A DNA stretch of 64,000 bases from Pseudomonas sp. ANT_J12 (lineage in GTDB: Bacteria; Pseudomonadota; Gammaproteobacteria; Pseudomonadales; Pseudomonadaceae). The stretch is from NCBI RefSeq assembly GCF_008370045.1, contig NZ_VOBN01000007.1:1-64000 (forward strand). The letters run 5' to 3'. Within the stretch, counting starts at the first letter, position 1, and every line of letters starts with the position of its first letter. Position numbers and translations under genes: made by a program. This document shows positions 16,481-24,021 of this stretch, piece by piece. Under the pieces are notes generated by a model. It ran no database searches. It saw only the letters and a list, made by a program, of their open reading frames with translations, and was not told the DNA's origin.

Positions 16481-18391
16481 ATGATCAAACAGACGTTGTT
16501 TGTACCGCTCGCCAGTTGCCTGCTCGCCATGGCCTGCGCCCAGGCGAATGCGGCGCCCAATCCTTACACGAGTTTCATCGTCTTCGGCGACAGCCTCAAC
16601 GACGCCGGGACCTTCGCCGACACCGGCGGGCCTGCCGGGTCCACCCAGCGCTTCACCAACCGCACCGGCCCGGTCTACCTGGACGGCAGCGGTGAAGAAC
16701 GCTCGCTCAACGCCACGCAAATTCTTGGGGGAAAACTGGGGTATTCGGCGGACCAGACAGCGTCCTCGTCTTCGGCAGTACGCGCCAACGAAGGCCAGCC
16801 CGATGGTAACAACTGGGCGGTCGGCGGTTATCGCACCGACCAGATCCTCGATTCGATCACCAGCACTTCCGCCACTGGCGAACGCACCCGCGCGGGCTAT
16901 CTGCCGTCGAACGGCTTTCGCGCCGACCCGAATGCACTGTATTACCTCTCGGGCGGTGGTAACGATTTCCTGCAAGGTCGCGTGACCAGCCTGCCCCAGG
17001 CCAGCGCCGCCGCCGATCGCCTGGCCAGCAGCGCACAAGCCCTGCAACAGGCCGGCGCCCGTTACATCATGGTCTGGCTGCTGCCGGATATCGGCTTTAC
17101 CCCGGCGTTCAATGGCTCGCCGTTGCAAGACTTCACGTCCCAACTGAGCAACCAGTTCAACACCGAACTGGTGAGCCAACTGCAGGGCATCAACGCCAAC
17201 ATCATCCCGCTGAACATTCCGGTGTTGCTCAAAGAGACGTTTGCCAACCCGGGGCAGTTCGGCCTGGCCACTGACCAAAACCTGAGCGCCACCTGCTTCA
17301 GCGGCAACAGTTGCACCGAGAACGCTCGCTACGGAATCAACAGTGCGACGCCGGACCCAACCAAGCTGATCTACAACGACTCGGTGCACCCGACCGAAGC
17401 CGGGCAACGCCTGATTGCTGATTACGCCTACTCGCTGTTGTCCGCGCCATGGGAGGCGACCCTGTTGCCGCAAATGGCCCAGGGCACTTTGCGCTCCCAT
17501 CAGGATGAATTGCGTAACCAGTGGCTGGCGGATTGGGAAAACTGGCAAGGCGTGGGTCAATGGCGGGCGATTGTCGCCGGTGGCGGCCAGCATCAAGACT
17601 TCGACAGCCAGCGCAGCGGCGCCAGTGCTGACGGCAATGGCGCCAACCTGAACATCGGTGGCAGCTACCGGCTGAATGACGCATGGCGCGTCGGCCTGGC
17701 TGCGGGTTTCTACAACCAGAAGCTTGAAGCCGGTGACAACGATTCGGACTACAAGCTCAACACCTACATGGGTACGGCGTTCGCTCAGTATCAGCAGAAT
17801 CGTTGGTGGGGTGATGCGGCCGTGACGGCCGGGCATCTGGACTACGACAGCCTCAAACGCAAATTCCAGCTGGGGGTCAACGAACGCGGGGAGAAAGGCG
17901 ATACCGACGGTTACCTGGTGGCTTTCAGTGGTCGCGTCGGTTACGACATCGCGCCACTGGCGAGCAGCCCATGGCACCTGTCGCCGTTCGTCAGCGCCGA
18001 CTTCGCCAAGGTAGAGGTCGACGGTTACTCGGAGGATGGCGCCGACTCCACCGCCCTGACGTTCGATGACCAGTCACGCATCTCCCGGCGTCTTGGCATT
18101 GGCCTCCAGGGCAAGTATCAGATCACCTCGCAGACCCAGGTATTCGGCGAACTGGCCCACGAGCGTGAGTACAACGACGATACCCAGGACGTGACCATGA
18201 ACCTCAACAGCCTGCCGGGCAACCGCTACACCCTGGCCGGCTACACCCCGCAAACCAATCTGAACCGTTTGAACCTGGGTGTGAGTCATAACCTCACCAA
18301 GGATTTGGCGTTGCGGGCGAGTTATGACATTCGCAAGGATGATGACTTTACCCAGCAGGGCGTGAACCTTGGGGTGAGCCTGGACTTCTAA
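16481..18391 (+). CDS. estP: GDSL esterase autotransporter
   Basis: Outer-membrane-anchored esterase, type V secreted. The 636-residue protein has a signal peptide (cut after ...AQANA, near residue 24), a GDSL hydrolase passenger with block I FGDSLNDAG, block III GGGNDF and catalytic DxxH in NDSVHPTEAG, then a beta-barrel of about 280 residues ending in the outer-membrane signature GVSLDF. All catalytic residues are present, so the passenger should be active on the cell surface against short-chain esters or lipids. I use ATG 16481; a TTG two codons earlier is less likely. It separates trpE from trpG on the opposite strand. Confidence 0.9.
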   Translation: MIKQTLFVPLASCLLAMACAQANAAPNPYTSFIVFGDSLNDAGTFADTGGPAGSTQRFTNRTGPVYLDGSGEERSLNATQILGGKLGYSADQTASSSSAVRANEGQPDGNNWAVGGYRTDQILDSITSTSATGERTRAGYLPSNGFRADPNALYYLSGGGNDFLQGRVTSLPQASAAADRLASSAQALQQAGARYIMVWLLPDIGFTPAFNGSPLQDFTSQLSNQFNTELVSQLQGINANIIPLNIPVLLKETFANPGQFGLATDQNLSATCFSGNSCTENARYGINSATPDPTKLIYNDSVHPTEAGQRLIADYAYSLLSAPWEATLLPQMAQGTLRSHQDELRNQWLADWENWQGVGQWRAIVAGGGQHQDFDSQRSGASADGNGANLNIGGSYRLNDAWRVGLAAGFYNQKLEAGDNDSDYKLNTYMGTAFAQYQQNRWWGDAAVTAGHLDYDSLKRKFQLGVNERGEKGDTDGYLVAFSGRVGYDIAPLASSPWHLSPFVSADFAKVEVDGYSEDGADSTALTFDDQSRISRRLGIGLQGKYQITSQTQVFGELAHEREYNDDTQDVTMNLNSLPGNRYTLAGYTPQTNLNRLNLGVSHNLTKDLALRASYDIRKDDDFTQQGVNLGVSLDF

Positions 18392-18401
18392 ATCGTTAGA
18401 T

Positions 18402-18437
18402 CAAAAGATCGCAGCCTTCGGGGGACGCGATCTTTTG
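18402..18437 (+). terminator. hairpin after estP
   Basis: CAAAAGATCGC pairs with GCGATCTTTTG across a GC-rich loop, starting 11 bases after the estP stop. The T-rich end of the stem gives a modest terminator. Confidence 0.7.
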
Positions 18438-18457
18438 GTGATCTGAATTGGCAGGCC

Positions 18458-18499
18458 ATAAAAAACGCGGCGCCCTCACAGGCGCCGCGTTTTTTATGC
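18458..18499. terminator. second, strong hairpin in the estP-trpE gap
   Basis: AAAAAACGCGGCGCC and GGCGCCGCGTTTTTT form a long stem with A and T runs on each flank, so it can stop transcription from both directions. It may serve as the estP terminator and help end the trpE transcript. Confidence 0.85.
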
Positions 18500-18510
18500 T
18501 GAACACTTAT

Positions 18511-18632
18511 TGTGGCGAGGGGGCTTGCCCCCGTTCGGCTGCGCAGCAGTCGCAAATCCAGACCGCTCGATAAACCTGAAAGAATGCAGGGGGCCGCTTC
18601 GCGCCCCAACGGGGGCAAGCCCCCTCGCCACA
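18511..18632. repeat. REP doublet (TGTGGCGAGGGGGCTTGCCC family)
   Basis: Inverted pair TGTGGCGAGGGGGCTTGCCC ... GGGGGCAAGCCCCCTCGCCA separated by about 80 bases that contain a further GC-rich palindrome. It is a different REP family from the TGTAGGAGCG copies in this window. It fills the gap between estP and trpE. Confidence 0.85.
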
Positions 18633-18662
18633 AAAGCTCGCTCACACAGGTTTCGTGTGAAC

Positions 18663-20144
18663 TCAGCCTTCGGGGGTTTGCTCGGCCAACGCGACCGCGC
18701 GGAACATCGCACGCCGTTTGTTCAGGGTTTCTTCCCATTCCAGCGCCGGCACCGAATCGGCGACGATGCCGCCACCGGCCTGCACGTGCAGTTCGCCGTC
18801 CTTGATCACCGCAGTGCGGATCGCAATCGCAGTGTCCATGTTGCCGTTCCAGGCGAAGTAACCCACCGCCCCGCCGTAGACGCCACGCTTGACCGGCTCC
18901 AGCTCGTCGATGATTTCCATCGCGCGAATCTTCGGTGCGCCGGACAAGGTGCCCGCCGGCAGAATCGCCCGCAGCGCGTCCATCGCCGTCAGCCCGGCCT
19001 TCAATTGCCCGGTGACGTTGGAGACGATGTGCATCACGTTCGAATAGCGCTCGATCACCATCTTCTCGGTGAGTTTCACCGAACCGATTTCCGAAACCCG
19101 GCCAGTGTCGTTGCGGCCAAGGTCAATCAGCATCAAGTGCTCGGCGATTTCCTTGTCGTCGGACAGCAGGTCTTTTTCCAGCGCCAGATCCGCTTCTTCG
19201 TTGGCTCCGCGTGGGCGGGTGCCGGCAATCGGGCGCACGGTGATCAGGTTGTCTTCGACCCGCACCAGCACTTCCGGCGAACTGCCGACGACGTGGAAGT
19301 CGCCGAAGTTGAAGAAGTACATGTAAGGCGTCGGGTTGAAGCAACGCAGCGCCCGGTACAGATCGATGGGCGCCGCCTTGAAGTCGATCGACATGCGCTG
19401 GGACGGCACGACCTGCATGCAGTCACCCGCCAGAATGTATTCCTTGATGGTGTCGACAGCTTTTTCGTAATCGTCCTGGGTGAAGCTCGAACGGAACACC
19501 GGGTCAGCCGACTGTTGCTTGCTGAAGTCCAGGCCACGACGCGGGGTGATTGGCTGGCGCAGTTTCTCCAGCAACTCTTCCAGACGTGCCTGACCTTGCT
19601 CGAAGGCATCGGCTTGCGCCGGGTCGGCAAGGACAATCGCGTGCATCTTGCCGGCGAGGTTGTCGAACACCACCACCGCGTCGGACACCATCAGCAGAAT
19701 GTCCGGCACGCCCAGTGGATCGGGGTTCGGGCATTTGCCCAGACGCTTTTCCACATAACGCACGCAGTCATAACCGAAGTAACCCACCAGCCCGCCGTTG
19801 AAGCGCGGCAGCCCAGGGATGGTCGGGACGTTGTAGCGGGCTTTGAATGCTTCGACGAAGGCCAGTGGGTCTTCGGCCTCAAGGCTTTCGATCTCGACGC
19901 CGTCGTGGGTCACGCTGATGTGGTGATCGTGAACCCGCAGCACGGTGCGGCACGGCAGGCCGATGATCGAGTAACGGCCCCACTTCTCCCCGCCCTGCAC
20001 CGATTCCAGCAGGTAGGAATTGGGCTCGTCGGCCAGTTTCAGGTAGATCGACAGCGGCGTGTCGAAGTCGGCCAGGGTTTCACAGGCCATCGGGATACGG
20101 TTATAGCCGGCAGCGGCCAAACGCAGGAATTCTTCGCGGATCAT
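18663..20144 (-). CDS. trpE: anthranilate synthase component I
   Basis: Converts chorismate to anthranilate with TrpG. The 493-residue protein has the N-terminal feedback-inhibition motif SYLLESVQGG and the chorismate-binding core: IAGTRPRG, DLGRNDTGRVSEIG, PAGTLSGAPKIRAMEII and QAGGGIVADS. The start is preceded by GAGG with 8-base spacing, and that GAGG can pair with CCTC 11 bases upstream. It follows gph by 71 bases on the same strand, and the gph 3' end carries a Trp-rich tail that may act as its leader. Confidence 0.96.
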   Translation of the reverse strand: MIREEFLRLAAAGYNRIPMACETLADFDTPLSIYLKLADEPNSYLLESVQGGEKWGRYSIIGLPCRTVLRVHDHHISVTHDGVEIESLEAEDPLAFVEAFKARYNVPTIPGLPRFNGGLVGYFGYDCVRYVEKRLGKCPNPDPLGVPDILLMVSDAVVVFDNLAGKMHAIVLADPAQADAFEQGQARLEELLEKLRQPITPRRGLDFSKQQSADPVFRSSFTQDDYEKAVDTIKEYILAGDCMQVVPSQRMSIDFKAAPIDLYRALRCFNPTPYMYFFNFGDFHVVGSSPEVLVRVEDNLITVRPIAGTRPRGANEEADLALEKDLLSDDKEIAEHLMLIDLGRNDTGRVSEIGSVKLTEKMVIERYSNVMHIVSNVTGQLKAGLTAMDALRAILPAGTLSGAPKIRAMEIIDELEPVKRGVYGGAVGYFAWNGNMDTAIAIRTAVIKDGELHVQAGGGIVADSVPALEWEETLNKRRAMFRAVALAEQTPEG

Positions 20145-20151
20145 GGGGTAG

Positions 20152-20166
20152 CCTCGTGGCTTGAGG
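20152..20166 (-). promoter_or_regulatory. small hairpin covering the trpE ribosome site
   Basis: On the minus strand CCTC AAGCCAC GAGG can pair so that the GAGG ribosome-binding site of trpE is in the stem. The stem has only 4 bp, so alone it is weak, but it is placed where a translational switch could act. Confidence 0.3.
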
Positions 20167-20188
20167 GTCTAACAGTCAGGTATGCAAA

Positions 20189-20207
20189 CGCGCCGGGATG
20201 CCGGCCA
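20189..20207 (-). promoter_or_regulatory. GC-rich hairpin just after the gph stop
   Basis: On the minus strand GCCGG CATC CCGGC forms a short strong hairpin about 11 bases after the gph stop codon, followed by GCGTTT. A comparable GC hairpin (CCGGC CCC GCCGG, 16216-16228) follows the leader ORF ahead of trpG. It may be a pause or terminator element, but the T-run is short. Confidence 0.4.
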
Positions 20208-20215
20208 GGAACAAG

Positions 20216-20284
20216 TCAGGCGCGCCAACGCCAGCGGGCCAGGGCCTTGATGACTTTCATCCAGAGTTTGCGAGTGACCACCAC
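20216..20284 (-). promoter_or_regulatory. candidate trpE leader ORF embedded in gph 3' end
   Basis: The last codons of gph encode RKLWMKVIKALARWRWRA. Read alone from GTG at 20284 or 20281, or ATG at 20260, this is a 14- to 22-codon peptide with two to three Trp codons right before TGA. Its end matches the separate leader ORF ahead of trpG (16238-16324): the 20 bases inside the stop are identical. It may act as the trpE attenuator leader, translated as part of Gph, independently, or both. Confidence 0.5.
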
Positions 20285-21034
20285 GATGGCGTTTCCAGAA
20301 GGGGGTTGAGCAGCGTCGGGCAACGTTATCTCAGCCGCCGGGTCCAGGCAACCGGGAATTAGCTTGCGCAGATCGTCGATCACCAGCGCCGGTGACTCTT
20401 CGGCAATCGGCCGGCCATGGTTGTAGCCATAACTCAGCGCCACACACTTGACCCCCGCTGCTTTCGCCGCCAGCACATCACTGCGCGAATCGCCGACAAA
20501 CAACGACTGCGACGCCGGAATGTTGGCCATTTTCATCACGAAAAACAGCGCGGCCGGGTCGGGTTTCTTCTGCGGCAGGGTGTCGCCGCCGATGATCCAT
20601 TTGAAGTAACGGCCGATCTTCATCTGATCCAGCAGCGGCGCGACAAAGCGCTCCGGCTTGTTGGTGATCAGCGCCATCTCGACGCCCTGCTTGTGCAGCC
20701 ATTTCAGGGTGTCGCGCACGCCGGGATAGACCACGGTCAGTTCATGGCTGCCACCGTAGGCTTCCATAAAAATCTCCAGCGCACCTTCGGCCTCACCGTC
20801 ATCGACCGCCGAATGGTCGATGCCACCGGCCAGCGCGCGGCGAACCAACACCGGCGCACCGTTACCGACCCACTCGCGCACCGACTCAAGGCCGGCGGGT
20901 TCACGGCCCATTTTGAGCAGCATGTTATCCACGGCAACCGCGAGGTCGGGGACCGAATCGATCAGCGTGCCATCCAGATCGAACATCACCAGCCGCGGCA
21001 GACGCCCCGGGAACAGCTGCTCAAAGCCACTCAT
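20216..21034 (-). CDS. gph: phosphoglycolate phosphatase
   Basis: HAD-family hydrolase that removes 2-phosphoglycolate formed in DNA repair. The 272-residue protein has the nucleophile motif VMFDLDGTLIDS, the ITNKPERF motif II, KPDPAALF with the motif III lysine, and VGDSRSDVLAAKAAG. The start overlaps the rpe stop by 4 bases (ATGA), so the two are coupled. The final roughly 35 residues lie outside the HAD core and end in the Trp-rich ARWRWRA tail, which probably serves the downstream trpE gene more than the enzyme. Confidence 0.93.
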   Translation of the reverse strand: MSGFEQLFPGRLPRLVMFDLDGTLIDSVPDLAVAVDNMLLKMGREPAGLESVREWVGNGAPVLVRRALAGGIDHSAVDDGEAEGALEIFMEAYGGSHELTVVYPGVRDTLKWLHKQGVEMALITNKPERFVAPLLDQMKIGRYFKWIIGGDTLPQKKPDPAALFFVMKMANIPASQSLFVGDSRSDVLAAKAAGVKCVALSYGYNHGRPIAEESPALVIDDLRKLIPGCLDPAAEITLPDAAQPPSGNAIVVVTRKLWMKVIKALARWRWRA

Positions 21035-21705
21035 GGACGAGCCAGCGCCAGTTCGGCACGCATCTTCTCGATCACTTCCTGGTAGTTCGGCGCATTGAAG
21101 ATCGCCGAGCCGGCCACGAAGGTATCAGCGCCGGCAGCGGCGATTTCACGGATGTTGTTCACATTGACCCCGCCGTCGATTTCCAGGCGAATGTCGCGCC
21201 CCGAAGCATCGATCAGCGCACGGGCCTGACGCAGTTTGTCGAGGGTGCCAGGAATGAACTTCTGCCCGCCGAAGCCCGGGTTGACGCTCATCAGCAGGAT
21301 CATGTCGACCTTGTCCATCACGTACTCAAGCACGCTCAGGGGAGTGGCTGGGTTGAACACCAGGCCCGCCTTGCAGCCGCCCTCGCGGATCAGTTGCAGG
21401 GAACGGTCGACGTGCTGGGTGGCTTCCGGGTGGAAGGTGATGTAGGTCGCGCCGGCTTCAATGAAGTCACCGACGATGCGATCCACCGGGCTGACCATCA
21501 AGTGGGCGTCGATCGGCGCGGTCACGCCGTACTTGCGCAGTGCCGCGCAGACCATCGGGCCGATGGTCAGGTTGGGCACGTAATGATTGTCCATGACATC
21601 GAAGTGCACGAAGTCGGCGCCAGCGGCCAGGACGTTGTCCACTTCTTCGCCCAGGCGGGCGAAGTCGGCGGAGAGAATCGACGGAGCAATTACGAAGGGC
21701 TGCAT
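21031..21705 (-). CDS. rpe: ribulose-phosphate 3-epimerase
   Basis: Interconverts ribulose-5-phosphate and xylulose-5-phosphate in the pentose phosphate pathway. The 224-residue TIM barrel shows the metal and catalytic motifs DVMDNHYVPNLTIGP, HPEATQH, MSVNPGFGGQKF and EIDGGVNVNN. The ATG at 21705 (MQPFVIAPSILSADF) follows AAAAGGTGCGTC; the open frame to 21951 is not used by the family. It leads the rpe-gph-trpE strand block. Confidence 0.96.
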   Translation of the reverse strand: MQPFVIAPSILSADFARLGEEVDNVLAAGADFVHFDVMDNHYVPNLTIGPMVCAALRKYGVTAPIDAHLMVSPVDRIVGDFIEAGATYITFHPEATQHVDRSLQLIREGGCKAGLVFNPATPLSVLEYVMDKVDMILLMSVNPGFGGQKFIPGTLDKLRQARALIDASGRDIRLEIDGGVNVNNIREIAAAGADTFVAGSAIFNAPNYQEVIEKMRAELALARP

Positions 21706-21785
21706 GACGCACCTTTTCTGAGCAGAATCACGATGGCGCGCATTGTATACCTCATGCTTTGACGCGCGCGACGTGACCGCGATGA

Positions 21786-22934
21786 TCAGTAGGCCGCTCG
21801 GTAGATCTTCTCGATATCGACGGCGCTCAACTTGCGTGGATTGTTGCGCATCAGGCGCTCGATCCCCGCCGCTTCCACGGCCATGGCCGGGATCGCGTCT
21901 TCGGGCACGCCGAAGCTGCGCAGGCCCAGGGGAATCTCCACCGCCAGGCACAACGCGGTCATCGCCTCCACGGCTTTGTCCGCCGCATCGATGGCGCTCA
22001 AGTGCGCGGTTTTCACGCCCATGGCCTCGGCAATATCCTGCATGCGCTCGACGCAGGCCAACTTGTTCCAGGTCATCACATACGGCAGCAGCAACGCATT
22101 ACTGACGCCGTGGGCAATGTTGTAGCGCCCGCCCAGCGGGTACGCCAGCGCATGCACCGCGCCGACCCCGGCATTGCCGAACGCCATGCCGGCCATCAGG
22201 CTGGCGGTGGCCATGTCTTCGCGGGCTTGCAGGTTGGCCGGGTTGGCGTAGGCCTTGGGCAGCGCCTGGGTAATCAGCTTGATCGCACCAATCGCCAAGG
22301 CATCGGTGATCGCCGAGGCATTCAGCGACAGGTAGGACTCGACCGCATGCACCAGCGCATCGACGCCACTGGCGGCAGTGACACTGCGCGGGCAGGTCAG
22401 GGTCATTTGCGGGCTGACCAGCGCCACGTCCGGTAATAGATAGTCGCTGACGATGCCTTTCTTCAGCTGCGCGAGCTTGTCGGAGAGGATGGCCACGTTG
22501 GTGACTTCCGATCCGGTGCCGGCGGTGGTCGGGATGGCGATCAGCGGCGGGCCTTTGCGCGGCACCTGATCGACGCCGAACAGATCTTCCAGCGCGCCGT
22601 GATAACCGGCATAGGCTGCGACACTTTTGGCGATATCGATGGCGCTGCCGCCACCCAGGCCAATCAACCCGTCATGCCCGCCTTCGCGGTAGACGCGCAT
22701 GCAGTCTTCGACGATGGCGATTTCCGGGTCGGGCAGCACGCGGTCGAACACCTCATAGGTGCGGTCGCCCAGGTGCGCCAGCGCCAGCTCGACCGTGCCG
22801 GACTTGACCAGGGCGGCGTCGGTGACGATCAGCGGGTTATCGACATCCAGGCGTGTCAGCTCGGCGGCCAGTTGCTCGATGGCACCGGCGCCGGTGATCA
22901 GTTTGTGGGCAATTTTGAAAGAGGAAAGACTCAT
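21786..22934 (-). CDS. iron-containing alcohol dehydrogenase
   Basis: NAD(P)-linked group III alcohol dehydrogenase. The 382-residue protein has the cofactor segment GGGSAIDIAKSVA, the TTAGTGSEVT motif, and metal ligands in ASGVDALVHAVES and in HALAYPLGGRYNIAHGVSN. It sits between the permease end of an agt-type transporter and rpe, where I recall no such gene in P. aeruginosa, so it is probably an accessory insertion. Its position downstream of a 4-aminobutyrate/5-aminovalerate transporter makes hydroxy-acid or semialdehyde substrates a reasonable but unproven guess. Confidence 0.88.
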   Translation of the reverse strand: MSLSSFKIAHKLITGAGAIEQLAAELTRLDVDNPLIVTDAALVKSGTVELALAHLGDRTYEVFDRVLPDPEIAIVEDCMRVYREGGHDGLIGLGGGSAIDIAKSVAAYAGYHGALEDLFGVDQVPRKGPPLIAIPTTAGTGSEVTNVAILSDKLAQLKKGIVSDYLLPDVALVSPQMTLTCPRSVTAASGVDALVHAVESYLSLNASAITDALAIGAIKLITQALPKAYANPANLQAREDMATASLMAGMAFGNAGVGAVHALAYPLGGRYNIAHGVSNALLLPYVMTWNKLACVERMQDIAEAMGVKTAHLSAIDAADKAVEAMTALCLAVEIPLGLRSFGVPEDAIPAMAVEAAGIERLMRNNPRKLSAVDIEKIYRAAY

Positions 22935-23026
22935 GTGCGCAGCCTCTTATCGTTAGGGGAGCTGGGCACAATAGTAGCTGGGGATTGGGGTTTGTCGTTT
23001 ATTCACGACGCGAATGATTGAGGTGA

Positions 23027-23122
23027 CCTGTAGGAGCGAGGCTTGCCCGCGAAGACGGTGAGTCAGTCAACATAGATGTTTAATGTGCTGAAGCCTTCGC
23101 GGGCAAGCCTCGCTCCTACAGG
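23027..23122. repeat. REP doublet (TGTAGGAGCGAGGCTTGCC family)
   Basis: Inverted pair of the same unit as at 9593, with a 40-base variable spacer, in the gap between the agtD-like permease gene and the dehydrogenase gene. A half copy of the other repeat family (TTCCCACGCAGAGCATGGGA) follows at 23149-23168. Confidence 0.9.
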
Positions 23123-23184
23123 ATTAGGTCCGATCATCCCCAAGGCATTCCCACGCAGAGCATGGGAACGATCAGCGGTGCAGG

Positions 23185-24009
23185 TCAGACCTGGGCGGTG
23201 CGCAGTTTTTCGCTGCGGCCACGCAGCCATTCCAGGGTCAGCAGCAGGATCACCGAGAAGGCAATCAGCAACGTCGCGGCGGCGGCAATCGTCGGGCTGA
23301 GGTTTTCGCGGATGCCGCTGAACATCTGCCGTGGCAAGGTCGCTTGCTCGGGACCAGCGAGGAACAGTGTCACCACAACCTCATCGAACGACGTCGCGAA
23401 AGCAAACAGCGCCCCGGAGATCACACCCGGCGCGATCAACGGCAAGGTCACCCGACGGAACGCGGTCAGCGGCGAGGCACCGAGGCTCGCAGCGGCACGC
23501 ACCAGGTTGTGGTTGAACCCCTGCAACGTCGCCGACACCGTGATGATCACGAACGGCACGCCCAACACCGCATGCACCACGATCAGCGAAAAGAAGCTGT
23601 TACCCAAACCCAACGGCGCAAAGAACAGATAACTCGCCACACCAATGATCACCACCGGCACCACCATCGGCGAAATCACCAGCGCCATCACCAGCGCTTT
23701 GCCGGGGAAGTCGCCACGGGTCAGGCCAATCGCCGCCAGCGTGCCGAAGACCATCGCCAGCACCGTGGCCGCCGGGGCGACGATGATGCTGTTCTTCAAC
23801 GAGCGCATCCATTCGGCCGAGGCGAAGAAGTCCTGGTACCAGTGCAGCGAGAAGCCCTGCAGTGGGTACACCAGGAAACTGCCCGAGTTGAACGACAACG
23901 GAATGATCACCAGCACCGGCAGGATCAGGAACAGCAAAACCAAGCCGCAGAGAATCCGCAAACTGTAGAACCACACCCGCTCAATGGGCGACATATAAGG
24001 ACTCAGCAT
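23185..24009 (-). CDS. agtD: ABC transporter permease, PotC-like (AgtD type)
   Basis: Inner-membrane permease of the spermidine/putrescine-like class. The 274-residue protein has six predicted helices and the cytoplasmic EAA-type loop (AAASLGASPLTAFRRVTLPLIAPG) that contacts the ATPase. It starts 12 bases after agtC, preceded by GGGGAG. By order and by the linked two-component genes it corresponds to the P. aeruginosa agtABCD system for 4-aminobutyrate and 5-aminovalerate. The substrate assignment rests on synteny. Confidence 0.85.
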   Translation of the reverse strand: MLSPYMSPIERVWFYSLRILCGLVLLFLILPVLVIIPLSFNSGSFLVYPLQGFSLHWYQDFFASAEWMRSLKNSIIVAPAATVLAMVFGTLAAIGLTRGDFPGKALVMALVISPMVVPVVIIGVASYLFFAPLGLGNSFFSLIVVHAVLGVPFVIITVSATLQGFNHNLVRAAASLGASPLTAFRRVTLPLIAPGVISGALFAFATSFDEVVVTLFLAGPEQATLPRQMFSGIRENLSPTIAAAATLLIAFSVILLLTLEWLRGRSEKLRTAQV

Positions 24010-24021
24010 TTCGTTCTCCCC

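Noticed and set aside
16343..17977. A 544-codon minus-strand open frame opposite estP
   Set aside because: Antisense to estP with low-complexity composition and no recognisable domain.
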